NCBI GenBank assembly: GCA_945869725.1
Contig: CAMBPO010000040.1
Location: 1 to 21,471 of the forward strand
DNA length: 21,471 nucleotides
Direction of reading: 5' to 3'
DNA from: Klebsiella pneumoniae
GTDB lineage: Bacteria; Pseudomonadota; Gammaproteobacteria; Pseudomonadales; Pseudohongiellaceae
Each line of letters opens with the position of its first letter. The first letter of the stretch is position 1. The notes beneath the pieces are model-generated. The model did not search any database, was not told where the DNA came from, and saw nothing but the letters and a program-made list of their open reading frames with translations. Both the position numbers and the translations under genes were made by a program. Shown piece after piece: positions 1-7,756 of this stretch.

Positions 1-2
1 CA

Positions 3-509
3 ACGCCTGATCGGAAAACATTGCAATTGTTGCAACAGGTTCACACACAGGCAAATTTCTGCAGAGAACTGGAGGATCTTTTGGCTACAGGTTCTTCTAT
101 TGCTGAATCAACAGAAATGCTTGAACAACACTGGCAGACTTTCGAAAAAGTCGCAGATGATGCCCTTGAGCAATTGCTGAAGAAACGATTTCAGCAGGTA
201 CTTAAATCACATAGCGATAATAATGGCTGGTCGGGTTTAGCTGAAAAGCAAGATTTGCGCGCACGAGAATTGTGTGTAGAAGCGGAGATAATGCTGGGAG
301 CAGATACACCTGCCGCTGATAAGGCAATCCGCATGCAACAGCAACTGAATCAGTTGCAACGTGGTCTTGGCCGAGCGCCGTTATCACAGAAAGAAAAAGC
401 ACAAAGAATGCAGACGATTGAATTGCATGTGCTGGCGATGGGGCCATTGACCGCGCTCAACCGTGGCAGTCTGGAGCAGAGAATACAGCAGCTTAAGTTA
501 AAGCTGTGA
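3..509 (+). CDS. DUF349 domain protein, C-terminal part (5' end outside window)
   Basis: The reading frame is open to the left edge of the window (codons from position 3), so the true start lies upstream and about 168 C-terminal residues are visible. The visible part is almost entirely charged and glutamine/leucine-rich helix, with repeated heptad-like stretches and no membrane segment, which fits the long helical DUF349 proteins of gammaproteobacteria. The segment with LNQLQRGLGR and the closing helix ending in RIQQLKLKL look like the C-terminus of that family. The molecular role of the family is not firmly established. It ends 44 bases before the convergent acyltransferase gene. Assignment rests on general resemblance without a diagnostic active site, so it is moderate. 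Confidence 0.6.
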   Translation, partial: TPDRKTLQLLQQVHTQANFCRELEDLLATGSSIAESTEMLEQHWQTFEKVADDALEQLLKKRFQQVLKSHSDNNGWSGLAEKQDLRARELCVEAEIMLGADTPAADKAIRMQQQLNQLQRGLGRAPLSQKEKAQRMQTIELHVLAMGPLTALNRGSLEQRIQQLKLKL

Positions 510-533
510 TCTTGAACGTCCGGTATTGAACCG

Positions 534-549
534 ATTCTGTTAGCAGAAT
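534..549. terminator. Weak candidate hairpin between convergent genes
   Basis: The short gap between the DUF349 gene and the acyltransferase gene contains a 6-bp inverted repeat, ATTCTG / CAGAAT, with a TTAG loop. It is AT-rich and is followed by only two T residues on the plus strand before the run is broken, so it would be a poor intrinsic terminator. It is reported because it is the only inverted repeat in this convergent gap. Confidence 0.25.
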
Positions 550-553
550 TTCC

Positions 554-1735
554 TCAATCCGCGCCCTGCATTTCAGACATCAGCCCATAGCGGTTGAAAA
601 AAGGGTTAGAGTACATCTGTAAGACATATCGCCTAATGATGGGATCCAGCTTTGAAATTCTTTCTTCAAACTGTGCTTTGCTATCTGGATCGATCTGCGA
701 TGTAGCAAGAATTCTGGCGCCTTCATCCGATACAAGCGGAACAAGTGTTTCATCGATCTGACGCAATAACTCAACAGCCTGTATATTGGTGCCATGCAGG
801 TGATAATTGCCGATTATCTGCTCATCAATCAATCTGGCTATATGTTCGTCATCATCATCTGGCGTCAGCACCAACTCCTTGCCAAACGCAACATGTACAT
901 GCCCTTTGTAACCAATCATTCCGGTTACGATACTGTGGATATCACTTTTTTCATCTTTCTTGAAACTGCCAAGTTCCATCTTTTGGTATAGCTCATTGCC
1001 CTTTAAGCTGTCGCAGGCATCAACCTCATAGGAAATCGACACTGGAATAATATGAAGCGATTGCAGTGCTTCAGCGATCGGATTTGGACGTTTGGCCAAT
1101 GCCAGCATTTTGAGTAGCGCTGTTTCAGTTTTATCGATGCCATCTTTAGCGCGCCCTTCGCGTTGCGCAATCCAGACACTGCAATGCGTCTCTACACAAT
1201 GATGAATGTACTCTGATAACTGTTTCGACGATTTCAGCAGTTCCCGACCTTTTAATGAACGCTTGACGATAAAACTTTTGTTCAGGCGCATAAGATCGCT
1301 AACAAATTCTCTTTTCAGAAGATTATCACCTATTGCTACGCGCAGCGTTTCAAAATCAGCATGGTAAAGCATATAGTTTACAAAGGCCGGGTCCATGGCA
1401 ATATCGCGATGATTGCTGATAAAAAGATAGGACTTGTCCTTTGATAAACCTTCCATGCCACTGTGCGTCAATGACGTGGTGGTTCTTTCAATCATCTTAT
1501 CCATATAAGTGGCAATGACATCTTGCATGGATTTTACGTTGTTGACATTCTTTAACTCTGCAGTCAGTTTCCGACGAGCTAACGCACAGACAAGGGCAGG
1601 CAAAAATTTGAAAATTCGCGGATGACTAAATCCGGCAATGCTGCGGATAAACTCATCATCCACCAGCAATGAATCGAGCACTGGTCGGATTTCATCATCA
1701 TTGTAGGGTCTGATATCTTTAAAAAGATCTGTCAT
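554..1735 (-). CDS. PlsC-like acyltransferase (lysophospholipid / glycerol-phosphate type)
   Basis: A 393-residue protein of the glycerolipid acyltransferase fold, likely transferring a fatty acyl group to a lysophospholipid or glycerol phosphate at the inner membrane. The acceptor-catalysis motif is seen as SNHRDIAMD at residues 107-115, the second block as REGRAKDG at 192-199, and the third as IIPVSISYE at 229-237. The spacing between the catalytic His109 and Asp115 is one residue longer than the textbook H-X4-D motif, a form I recall from an SNHRDI-type subfamily. The protein is longer than ordinary PlsC (about 240 residues), with an N-terminal extension of about 90 residues and a C-terminal tail of about 150. 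No clear signal peptide or strong membrane helix is visible. It lies 126 bases downstream of sbcB on the same strand. The exact substrate cannot be told from the sequence. Confidence 0.75.
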   Translation of the reverse strand: MTDLFKDIRPYNDDEIRPVLDSLLVDDEFIRSIAGFSHPRIFKFLPALVCALARRKLTAELKNVNNVKSMQDVIATYMDKMIERTTTSLTHSGMEGLSKDKSYLFISNHRDIAMDPAFVNYMLYHADFETLRVAIGDNLLKREFVSDLMRLNKSFIVKRSLKGRELLKSSKQLSEYIHHCVETHCSVWIAQREGRAKDGIDKTETALLKMLALAKRPNPIAEALQSLHIIPVSISYEVDACDSLKGNELYQKMELGSFKKDEKSDIHSIVTGMIGYKGHVHVAFGKELVLTPDDDDEHIARLIDEQIIGNYHLHGTNIQAVELLRQIDETLVPLVSDEGARILATSQIDPDSKAQFEERISKLDPIIRRYVLQMYSNPFFNRYGLMSEMQGAD

Positions 1736-1861
1736 GTGCGATCAGCCTGATTAGCCGGATGTTGTTATGTATTTTGATGTTGGGATAGGACTGCTCAGGT
1801 AGCTGAAATTTGGCGCGATTCTACCTACTTTGATCTGGTCAGGCAAACAGCCATGCCAGAT

Positions 1862-3352
1862 TTAATCCGCCTCCGCTTCCGCCCAACTCTCCAGCGAATG
1901 CAGCCAACTTTCGAGTTCGTCCAGCAAGCGCATGCTTTGACTGTCACTGCACTGACTTCGTTCCTGCTGTATGGCAAGGCGGCAGGAAAAAAGATTAAGA
2001 GCGTCAGTCAGTTGTCTGTCGTCTACATTCAGGCATTGTTGTTTACAATGGAGTCGCCAGCGCTTGAGTTCCTCAGTATTCAATGTAAAGCGAAAATTGC
2101 GCGCCCGGTAGCGGAACAACATTTCAGGAAGACGTGAATCCTTAAACTGTGAACACAACTGATCATGCCGGGTAGCCAGTTCAGTTGCCGTCATGCTGCG
2201 CAGAGTACTCATTAATCGTTTGTCGCCATCAGAAAAAAAACCTCCGCTGTAAATCTGTTCATCAGGATCTTCAGCGATTGGTCTTTCACCGGCAGACAGC
2301 TGCGCCCGAGACTGTAGTGCCATCATCATCTCATTCAGAAAACCGGTTTTTGCGCGTAACAAATTCCAGTGTTGACGACATTTGTCCCAGTTGATCGAAG
2401 AGTGTTTGCGCTGCGTTTCATCCATAACTGACATTGGCGCTATCGCCGGACATCGGTTGGTATGCAGTACTGAAACTGGCAGCCTTATCTCCCCTTCCTG
2501 CAGATCTTTTTTGGCAACAAACAGCTTTTTTGCGAGTTCCGCCGCCGTCATTTCAAGCCAGGGAGATGGATCAATTGCTAAGTCGTAAATCAGGATGCCA
2601 TTGGATTCTTGCGGGTGGGCAGCTAATGGCATCACCAGCGCAAGGCAAGAATCACGTGCCGGATACACAGAGGAGGCATGCAAAAATGGTTTTTGCGACC
2701 TCAGATCAATCATCGCTTGGACTTGCGTTTTGCTGCGCATATCAAACGCAAACTTGTAAAATCTGGGCTGAGCCGTTTTCATTCTGCGCGCCAGAGCGAT
2801 GGTGGCGCGCACGTCTGACAGCGCGTCGTGTGCGTTTTCATGTGCCAGACCGTTACTGTGGGTAAGCGCGCCCAGCTTAAACACCGGTGAACCATCCTCC
2901 AGACGGGGCCACATAATTCCTTCTGGCCGCAAAGCATGACACAAGCGCATCACATCGATGATGTCCCATCGACTGTTGCCATTTTTCCATTCGCGCTCAT
3001 ACGGATCGTAAAAGTTTCGGTACAACAGTTGCCGGCTGAGTTCATCATCAAACCGAATACTGTTGTATCCGGCAACACAGGTTTGGGCTTTCGAAAACTG
3101 CTCATATATCTGCCGCACAAATTCTGCTTCAGGCAGACCTCGCTGTTGAGTAAGTGAGGGAGTGATCGCTGTAATCAGGCAGGCTTTTGGGTGAGGTAGC
3201 CGATCTGCCGATGGCTGGCAGTACATGACTAGCGGCTGATCAATTTCGTTAAGTTCAAAATCAGTTCGCACACCGGCAAACTGAGATGCCCGATCTCTTC
3301 TCGGGTCAGCCCCCCATGCTTCATAGTCGTGCCAGTAAATAGTTGCTGCCAT
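1862..3352 (-). CDS. sbcB: Exodeoxyribonuclease I (SbcB)
   Basis: A 3'-to-5' single-strand DNA exonuclease acting in recombination and mismatch repair. The DEDDh catalytic set is complete: Asp9 and Glu11 in WHDYEAWG, Asp102 in SIRFDDE, and His175 and Asp180 in HDALSDV. The spacing between these residues equals that of the E. coli enzyme (D15, E17, D108, H181, D186). The N-terminal text, HDYE followed by RASQFAGVRTD, is very close to E. coli ExoI. At 496 residues it has the family's usual length, with the SH3-like and C-terminal helical regions present. I chose the ATG at 3352 over a TTG four codons upstream because a GGAAA sits about 7 bases before it. It is divergent from pyrB, with about 125 bases of shared upstream region. 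Confidence 0.95.
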   Translation of the reverse strand: MAATIYWHDYEAWGADPRRDRASQFAGVRTDFELNEIDQPLVMYCQPSADRLPHPKACLITAITPSLTQQRGLPEAEFVRQIYEQFSKAQTCVAGYNSIRFDDELSRQLLYRNFYDPYEREWKNGNSRWDIIDVMRLCHALRPEGIMWPRLEDGSPVFKLGALTHSNGLAHENAHDALSDVRATIALARRMKTAQPRFYKFAFDMRSKTQVQAMIDLRSQKPFLHASSVYPARDSCLALVMPLAAHPQESNGILIYDLAIDPSPWLEMTAAELAKKLFVAKKDLQEGEIRLPVSVLHTNRCPAIAPMSVMDETQRKHSSINWDKCRQHWNLLRAKTGFLNEMMMALQSRAQLSAGERPIAEDPDEQIYSGGFFSDGDKRLMSTLRSMTATELATRHDQLCSQFKDSRLPEMLFRYRARNFRFTLNTEELKRWRLHCKQQCLNVDDRQLTDALNLFSCRLAIQQERSQCSDSQSMRLLDELESWLHSLESWAEAEAD

Positions 3353-3394
3353 TACATTTTCCAAAGATATTCAGAGGCATCCGATCGTTGCCCG

Positions 3395-3403
3395 ACTATA
3401 ACA
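3395..3403 (-). promoter_or_regulatory. Candidate extended -10 promoter for sbcB
   Basis: Read on the minus strand, the sequence is TGTTATAGT, which matches an extended -10 element (TGnTATAAT with one mismatch). It lies about 43 bases upstream of the sbcB start codon, leaving a leader of about 35 bases. No convincing -35 hexamer was found at the right spacing, which extended -10 promoters can tolerate. Pattern match only. Confidence 0.3.
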
Positions 3404-3476
3404 TATTCAGCCATCGACTCATTTTGTAGTAACATCATGAACTAACGAACAACACCTGTAACAGGACAACCGCGTT

Positions 3477-4490
3477 ATGCAATTCCCCGGATCTCACATT
3501 CTCAGCGTCAGTCAGTTTGAACGCACTGATGTTGAAAAAATTTTTGATGTTGCTGATGGAATGCGCCCTTTTGCTCATCGTGAACGCATGACCAAAGTAT
3601 TGGACGGGGCGATTCTGGGAAACATGTTTTTTGAACCCAGCACTCGTACCCGCGTCAGTTTTGGATGTGCTTTTAACCTTCTGGGAGGCGAAGTTCGTGA
3701 GACAACGGATATCAAGGCCAGTTCTCTGACAAAAGGGGAATCGTTGTACGACACCGGCCGGGTGATGAGTGGATACAGCGATATTATTGTTATGCGCCAC
3801 CCTCAGGCAGGTTCTGTTGCAGAATTTTCACGTGCCAGCAGAGTGCCGGTTTTTAATGCCGGCGATGGCCCTAATGAACACCCTAGTCAGGCGTTGCTGG
3901 ATCTGTACACAATCAAGAAAGAATTGGTGTCGCGCGACCAGGGTATTGATGGTATGCATATCGCCATGGTTGGAGACCTTAAACATGGCCGCACCGTACA
4001 TTCCCTTTCTCAGCTGATCAGCCTTTACAAAAAAATCCGATTTACGCTGATCTCTCCAAAAGAGCTGCGAATGCCTGAGGATATTGTTGAGGAGTTACGT
4101 CAACGAGAGCATCAGGTAGTTGAAACTGAAGACATGGAACACGGGCTTGAGGCCAACGATATCGTATACCTGACCCGCATTCAGGAAGAACGTTTTGCGA
4201 CCAAGCCTGAGGCTGACATCTACCGAGGTCGTTTCCGCCTTAATCAGGCGATTTATACGCGTTATTGCCGCCCCAATACCGTCATCATGCACCCACTTCC
4301 GCGTGATTCGCGCGATGATGCCAATGAACTTGATAACGACCTGAATCAGCACCCGAGCCTGGCGATTTTCAGGCAGACAGACAATGGGGTATTGGTGCGT
4401 ATGGCGCTGTTTGCGTTGACACTTGATGTCACTGATCAGATTGAAAAGAGCGCGCGTGCAGTTAATTGGTATACAGAACGTCGCTTCTAA
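3477..4490 (+). CDS. pyrB: Aspartate carbamoyltransferase catalytic chain
   Basis: Catalyses carbamoyl phosphate plus aspartate to carbamoyl aspartate, the committed step of pyrimidine synthesis, in the cytoplasm. The carbamoyl-phosphate loop FEPSTRTRVSF lies at residues 52-62 (Ser55-Thr56-Arg57-Thr58). The mobile loop SLTKGES is at 84-90 with Lys87, Arg108 lies in MRHP, and His136 in GPNEHPSQ. The aspartate-side motif HPLPRD follows in the C-terminal half. At 337 residues it is slightly longer than the E. coli catalytic chain. No regulatory chain (pyrI) and no inactive dihydroorotase partner (pyrC') follows: pilU starts 38 bases downstream. It may thus be a stand-alone catalytic trimer, or have partners elsewhere in the genome (inference). 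An AGGA about 10 bases before the ATG can serve as ribosome binding site. Confidence 0.96.
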   Translation: MQFPGSHILSVSQFERTDVEKIFDVADGMRPFAHRERMTKVLDGAILGNMFFEPSTRTRVSFGCAFNLLGGEVRETTDIKASSLTKGESLYDTGRVMSGYSDIIVMRHPQAGSVAEFSRASRVPVFNAGDGPNEHPSQALLDLYTIKKELVSRDQGIDGMHIAMVGDLKHGRTVHSLSQLISLYKKIRFTLISPKELRMPEDIVEELRQREHQVVETEDMEHGLEANDIVYLTRIQEERFATKPEADIYRGRFRLNQAIYTRYCRPNTVIMHPLPRDSRDDANELDNDLNQHPSLAIFRQTDNGVLVRMALFALTLDVTDQIEKSARAVNWYTERRF

Positions 4491-4528
4491 AGCTTTATTT
4501 TTTTGCACTATCAACCAGGATGTTGGAG

Positions 4529-5644
4529 ATGGGCTTCAAGGATCTGCTGAAGATAATGATCGCCAAAGAAGGCTCCGACCTGTTTTTGACAGCAGATGCT
4601 CCTCCAAGCATCAAAGCATTTGGACATATGGTGCCTTTGGGCAGCCAGATTCTTCCCGCTGGAACCGTTGAAAAAATTGCTGCTCAGTTGATGACTCCCG
4701 ATCAGGCGCGCGCCTTTGAGAAAGATCCTGAACTGAACATTGCTCTCTCAGAGCCCGATATCGGCAGATTTAGAATAAACATTTTTAAGCAGCGCGGTCA
4801 ATTGGCAATGGTCGCACGGCATATCAAAACTGATATCCCCAGTTGTGATCAACTGAATTTGCCCGACACTCTAAAAGATCTGGTGATGTGCAAACGCGGC
4901 TTGGTGATGTTTGTCGGCGGAACCGGTTCAGGAAAATCGACCTCTTTGGCTGCGCTGATCGATTATCGGAATCAGAACAGCGATGGGCATATCATCACGG
5001 TTGAGGATCCTATCGAGTTTATTCATCCGCACAAAAAATCTATCGTCAGTCAACGTGAAGTGGGTGTTGATACCGTCAGTTATGAATCTGCATTAAAAAA
5101 CACGCTCCGGCAGGCGCCCGATGTCATTCTAATTGGTGAAATACGCAGTCAGGATACGATGGAACATGCGTTGGCGTTTGCTGAAACCGGGCACCTGTGT
5201 TTGTCAACCTTACACGCTAACAATGCGAACCAGGCGCTGGATCGCATCATCAACTTTTTCCCGGAAGAACGACACAAACAGTTGTTTCTTGATCTGTCTC
5301 TGAATCTTCGTGGGCTAGTTTCCCAACGCCTGATTCCCTCGGTTGACGGACGACGCGCGGCAGCCTTTGAAATACTGCTGGGAACCCCACGGGTTTGTGA
5401 TCTGGTAAAACAAGGTAAAGTTGACGAAATAAAGGAAGTTATCGATAAGTCTGAAGAACAGGGAATGCAAACGTTCGACTCTGCGTTATACACCTTGTTC
5501 AGACAAGGTAGAATTTCCGAAGAAGAAGCGTTAAAAAACGCAGATTCACGCAACAACCTCAGACTAAAGATCCAGTTATCAGACAGTAAAACGCCAGAAC
5601 CTGCCAATCAATTCGCAGGCTTGGCGCTCAGTCCTAAAGACTAG
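4529..5644 (+). CDS. pilU: Type IV pilus retraction ATPase PilU
   Basis: A PilT-paralogous hexameric ATPase that assists retraction of type IV pili. The N-terminal start MGFKDLLKIM followed by KEGSDLFLTA is typical of PilT/PilU. Walker A GGTGSGKST is at residues 130-138, the Asp box ITVEDPIEF at 156-164, Walker B DVILIGEIR at 198-206, and the His box STLHANN at 226-232. The C-terminal block from MQTFDSAL to NLRLKIQL (about 313-350) and a short tail are characteristic of PilU rather than PilT. I chose the ATG at 4529 (371 residues) because an AGG lies about 9 bases upstream and the family begins there. In-frame upstream starts would overlap pyrB and add a non-homologous leader. It is convergent with the acyl-CoA dehydrogenase with only 7 bases between them. 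pilT, often its neighbour, is absent from this window. Confidence 0.92.
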   Translation: MGFKDLLKIMIAKEGSDLFLTADAPPSIKAFGHMVPLGSQILPAGTVEKIAAQLMTPDQARAFEKDPELNIALSEPDIGRFRINIFKQRGQLAMVARHIKTDIPSCDQLNLPDTLKDLVMCKRGLVMFVGGTGSGKSTSLAALIDYRNQNSDGHIITVEDPIEFIHPHKKSIVSQREVGVDTVSYESALKNTLRQAPDVILIGEIRSQDTMEHALAFAETGHLCLSTLHANNANQALDRIINFFPEERHKQLFLDLSLNLRGLVSQRLIPSVDGRRAAAFEILLGTPRVCDLVKQGKVDEIKEVIDKSEEQGMQTFDSALYTLFRQGRISEEEALKNADSRNNLRLKIQLSDSKTPEPANQFAGLALSPKD

Positions 5645-5651
5645 AGATTTC

Positions 5652-6830
5652 TTAAAGTTCCCGTGCGATCAGCAATTTCATGATTTCGTTGCTGCCGCCA
5701 TAGATTTTCTGGATACGTGCATCGATATACATTTTGGCGATGGGGTACTCCATCATGTAGCCATATCCGCCAAAGAACTGCAGACATTCATCAACAATCT
5801 CGCATTGTTTTTGTGTTGTCCACCATTTCGCCATTGCAGCGGTGGAGGCGTCCAATTTGCCTTCCAATAATTTCATGGCACAGTCGTCGACAAAAACCCG
5901 GGCAATTTTTGCTTCGGTTAATCGTTCAGCCAATCTGAACTGAGTATTCTGGAAATCCAGAATACGCTTACCAAACGCCTTTCGTTCCTTGACGTATTCC
6001 CGTGTGTATTCGAGCGCCCTTTCAATTGCCACACAGGCACTTACTGCAATAATCAGACGTTCTTGTGGCAACTGCTCCATCAACTGCACAAACCCCAGCC
6101 CTTCCTGAGCGCCCAGCAGATTCTCCCTGGGAACTTTGACATCATCAAAAAATACCTCGGATGTGTCCTGGGCTTTAAGTCCAATTTTTTCAAGATTCCT
6201 GCCTCGAACAAAACCGCCATGACCTTCTACGGTGTCGGTCTCGACCATAATCAGCGACACACCTTTTGAACCTGCCGCAGGGTCCGTCTTTACAACCACA
6301 CAAATCAGATTCGCCAGCTGCCCGTTGGTCAAAAAAGTTTTTTGCCCAGTTATGCTGTAGGCATTATCAATCTTTTTTGCTTGCGTAGTGATGCCCTGAA
6401 GATCTGATCCTGTACCGGGTTCAGTCATGGCAATGGCGCCGACCAATTCACCGCTGGCCATCCGCGGCAACCATTTTTGTTTCTGCTCTTCTGAACCATA
6501 TTGCAGTATGTAATGCGCGACAATTCCTGAGTGCACTGAATTGCCAATTCCCGTAATGCCCGCTCTTGCCATTTCTTCTTCGATGATCATTTCGTGTCGG
6601 AAGTCGCCACCGCCGCCGCCATACTCGGCAGGAATAGATGCGCACAAGATGCCGGCTGTTCCTGCTTTTAACCATGCATCTCTGTCGACTATCCCCTGCT
6701 CATCCCAGCGTTTGACGTGCGGCACAAATTCTTTATTAAAAAACCGCGCGATATGATCGCGCATGATGCTGAGTTCCTCATTCATCCATGGTGATGTGGC
6801 CGACGAACTGTGTGCTGTAGCGTGTGTCAT
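5652..6830 (-). CDS. Acyl-CoA dehydrogenase, long-chain / LCAD type
   Basis: An FAD-dependent enzyme that introduces the 2,3-double bond of acyl-CoA thioesters and passes electrons to an electron-transferring flavoprotein. The flavin-binding segment AMTEPGTGSDLQG is seen at residues 134-146, GQKTFLTNG at 162-170, and RKAFGKRILDFQ at 283-294. The position that holds the catalytic glutamate in short- and medium-chain enzymes (YEG) is Gly here, in IYGGSNEIMK at 376-385. A glutamate is instead at Glu257 in QLPQERL, the location of the base in long-chain and isovaleryl-CoA dehydrogenases. The closing text EYPIAKMYIDARIQ and NEIMK-LIAREL is very like mammalian LCAD. At 392 residues the length is typical, and no signal peptide is seen. 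It follows the HSD10-like gene by 36 bases, so both are probably co-transcribed. A straight long-chain or a 2-methyl-branched acyl-CoA substrate is possible. Confidence 0.93.
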   Translation of the reverse strand: MTHATAHSSSATSPWMNEELSIMRDHIARFFNKEFVPHVKRWDEQGIVDRDAWLKAGTAGILCASIPAEYGGGGGDFRHEMIIEEEMARAGITGIGNSVHSGIVAHYILQYGSEEQKQKWLPRMASGELVGAIAMTEPGTGSDLQGITTQAKKIDNAYSITGQKTFLTNGQLANLICVVVKTDPAAGSKGVSLIMVETDTVEGHGGFVRGRNLEKIGLKAQDTSEVFFDDVKVPRENLLGAQEGLGFVQLMEQLPQERLIIAVSACVAIERALEYTREYVKERKAFGKRILDFQNTQFRLAERLTEAKIARVFVDDCAMKLLEGKLDASTAAMAKWWTTQKQCEIVDECLQFFGGYGYMMEYPIAKMYIDARIQKIYGGSNEIMKLLIAREL

Positions 6831-6866
6831 GCTTAAACAACTCCTGATGTGTATTCAATTCTATGA

Positions 6867-7637
6867 TTAACGAGCTGCCATGCGAATGCCAGCATCAAGG
6901 CGGATGACTTCTCCGTTGAGATAGGCGCATCGGATGATATGCACGGCCATATCTGCGAACTCTTCAGGCAGCCCCATACGTTTTGGGAACTGAATCATGT
7001 CGACCAATGCGTCTTTTACCGGTTGAGGTGATGCCATCAGTAATGGTGTTGCAAAAATGCCCGGCGCAATGGTCATCACTCGGACTCCATCTCTTGCCAG
7101 ATCACGTGCGATTGGTAATGTCATGGAGGCGATACCTCCCTTGGACGCGCTATAAGCCGCCTGACCCATCTGTCCATCGTATGCGGCAACCGATGCAACG
7201 TTGACAATCACACCACGTTCATTGTCGCTGTTTTGTGGTTCGTTCTTCACCATCGCGGCAGCGCAGAGTCTTAACACGTTAAAGGTGCCCAGCAAATTCA
7301 CCCTGATAACACGGGTAAACTGCTCCATGCTCATGGGGCCGTCTCTGCCGACCGTTTTAGCTGCAGCACCAATGCCGGCGCTGTTAATGTTGATATGCAG
7401 ATTGCCAAAGGTATTGAGTGTCTTTGCAATCGCAGACTGAACCTGGTCTTCGTTACTGACGTCTCCGGCTGCCCAAATGGCCTGAGCGCCTAATCGTTGA
7501 GCCTGCTCCTGTACACGAGTCGCATCCAGATCAAACATCATGACATTGACGCCCTCTGAAACCAGACGCTGTGCGGCAGCCAATCCGAGGCCAGAGGCTG
7601 CACCGGTGATGAATGCTGTTTTTTGTTGCAATTGCAT
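6867..7637 (-). CDS. Short-chain dehydrogenase, 3-hydroxyacyl-CoA dehydrogenase type 2 (HSD10-like)
   Basis: A classical NAD-dependent short-chain dehydrogenase/reductase, 256 residues. The Rossmann motif TGAASGLG is at residues 11-18, and an acidic Asp36 at the end of the second strand favours NAD over NADP. The catalytic Asn114, Ser149, Tyr162 and Lys166 (YSASK) are all present. The C-terminal block NGEVIRLDAGIRM is nearly the same as in 17-beta-hydroxysteroid dehydrogenase 10, which oxidises 3-hydroxy-2-methylacyl-CoA and some hydroxysteroids. I chose the ATG at 7637 because a GGGG element lies 6 bases upstream; a 29-residue upstream extension in frame has no homology. It is first of a two-gene unit with the acyl-CoA dehydrogenase and divergent from the racemase-like gene across about 119 bases, suggesting shared control. 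Confidence 0.92.
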   Translation of the reverse strand: MQLQQKTAFITGAASGLGLAAAQRLVSEGVNVMMFDLDATRVQEQAQRLGAQAIWAAGDVSNEDQVQSAIAKTLNTFGNLHININSAGIGAAAKTVGRDGPMSMEQFTRVIRVNLLGTFNVLRLCAAAMVKNEPQNSDNERGVIVNVASVAAYDGQMGQAAYSASKGGIASMTLPIARDLARDGVRVMTIAPGIFATPLLMASPQPVKDALVDMIQFPKRMGLPEEFADMAVHIIRCAYLNGEVIRLDAGIRMAAR

Positions 7638-7756
7638 GGTAAACCCCGTCAAATTCTTGTTATGAACGAATTCACAAAACATGTGGCCGGCCGCAAGAAT
7701 GAAAGAACAGCGCCATAAAATCAACCATCAAAATTCATAGTTACGGAAGCTTTGTT

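Noticed and set aside
1736..1861. Small RNA or terminator between sbcB and the acyltransferase gene
   Set aside because: No stable stem with a T run and no recognisable RNA motif was seen in this 126-base gap.
3455..3476. Attenuator-like structure before pyrB
   Set aside because: Only a 4-base inverted repeat is present, with no leader peptide and no T tract.
4466..4528. Upstream start of pilU overlapping pyrB
   Set aside because: The 21 extra residues are not part of the PilT/PilU N-terminus, and the ATG at 4529 has a well-placed AGG.
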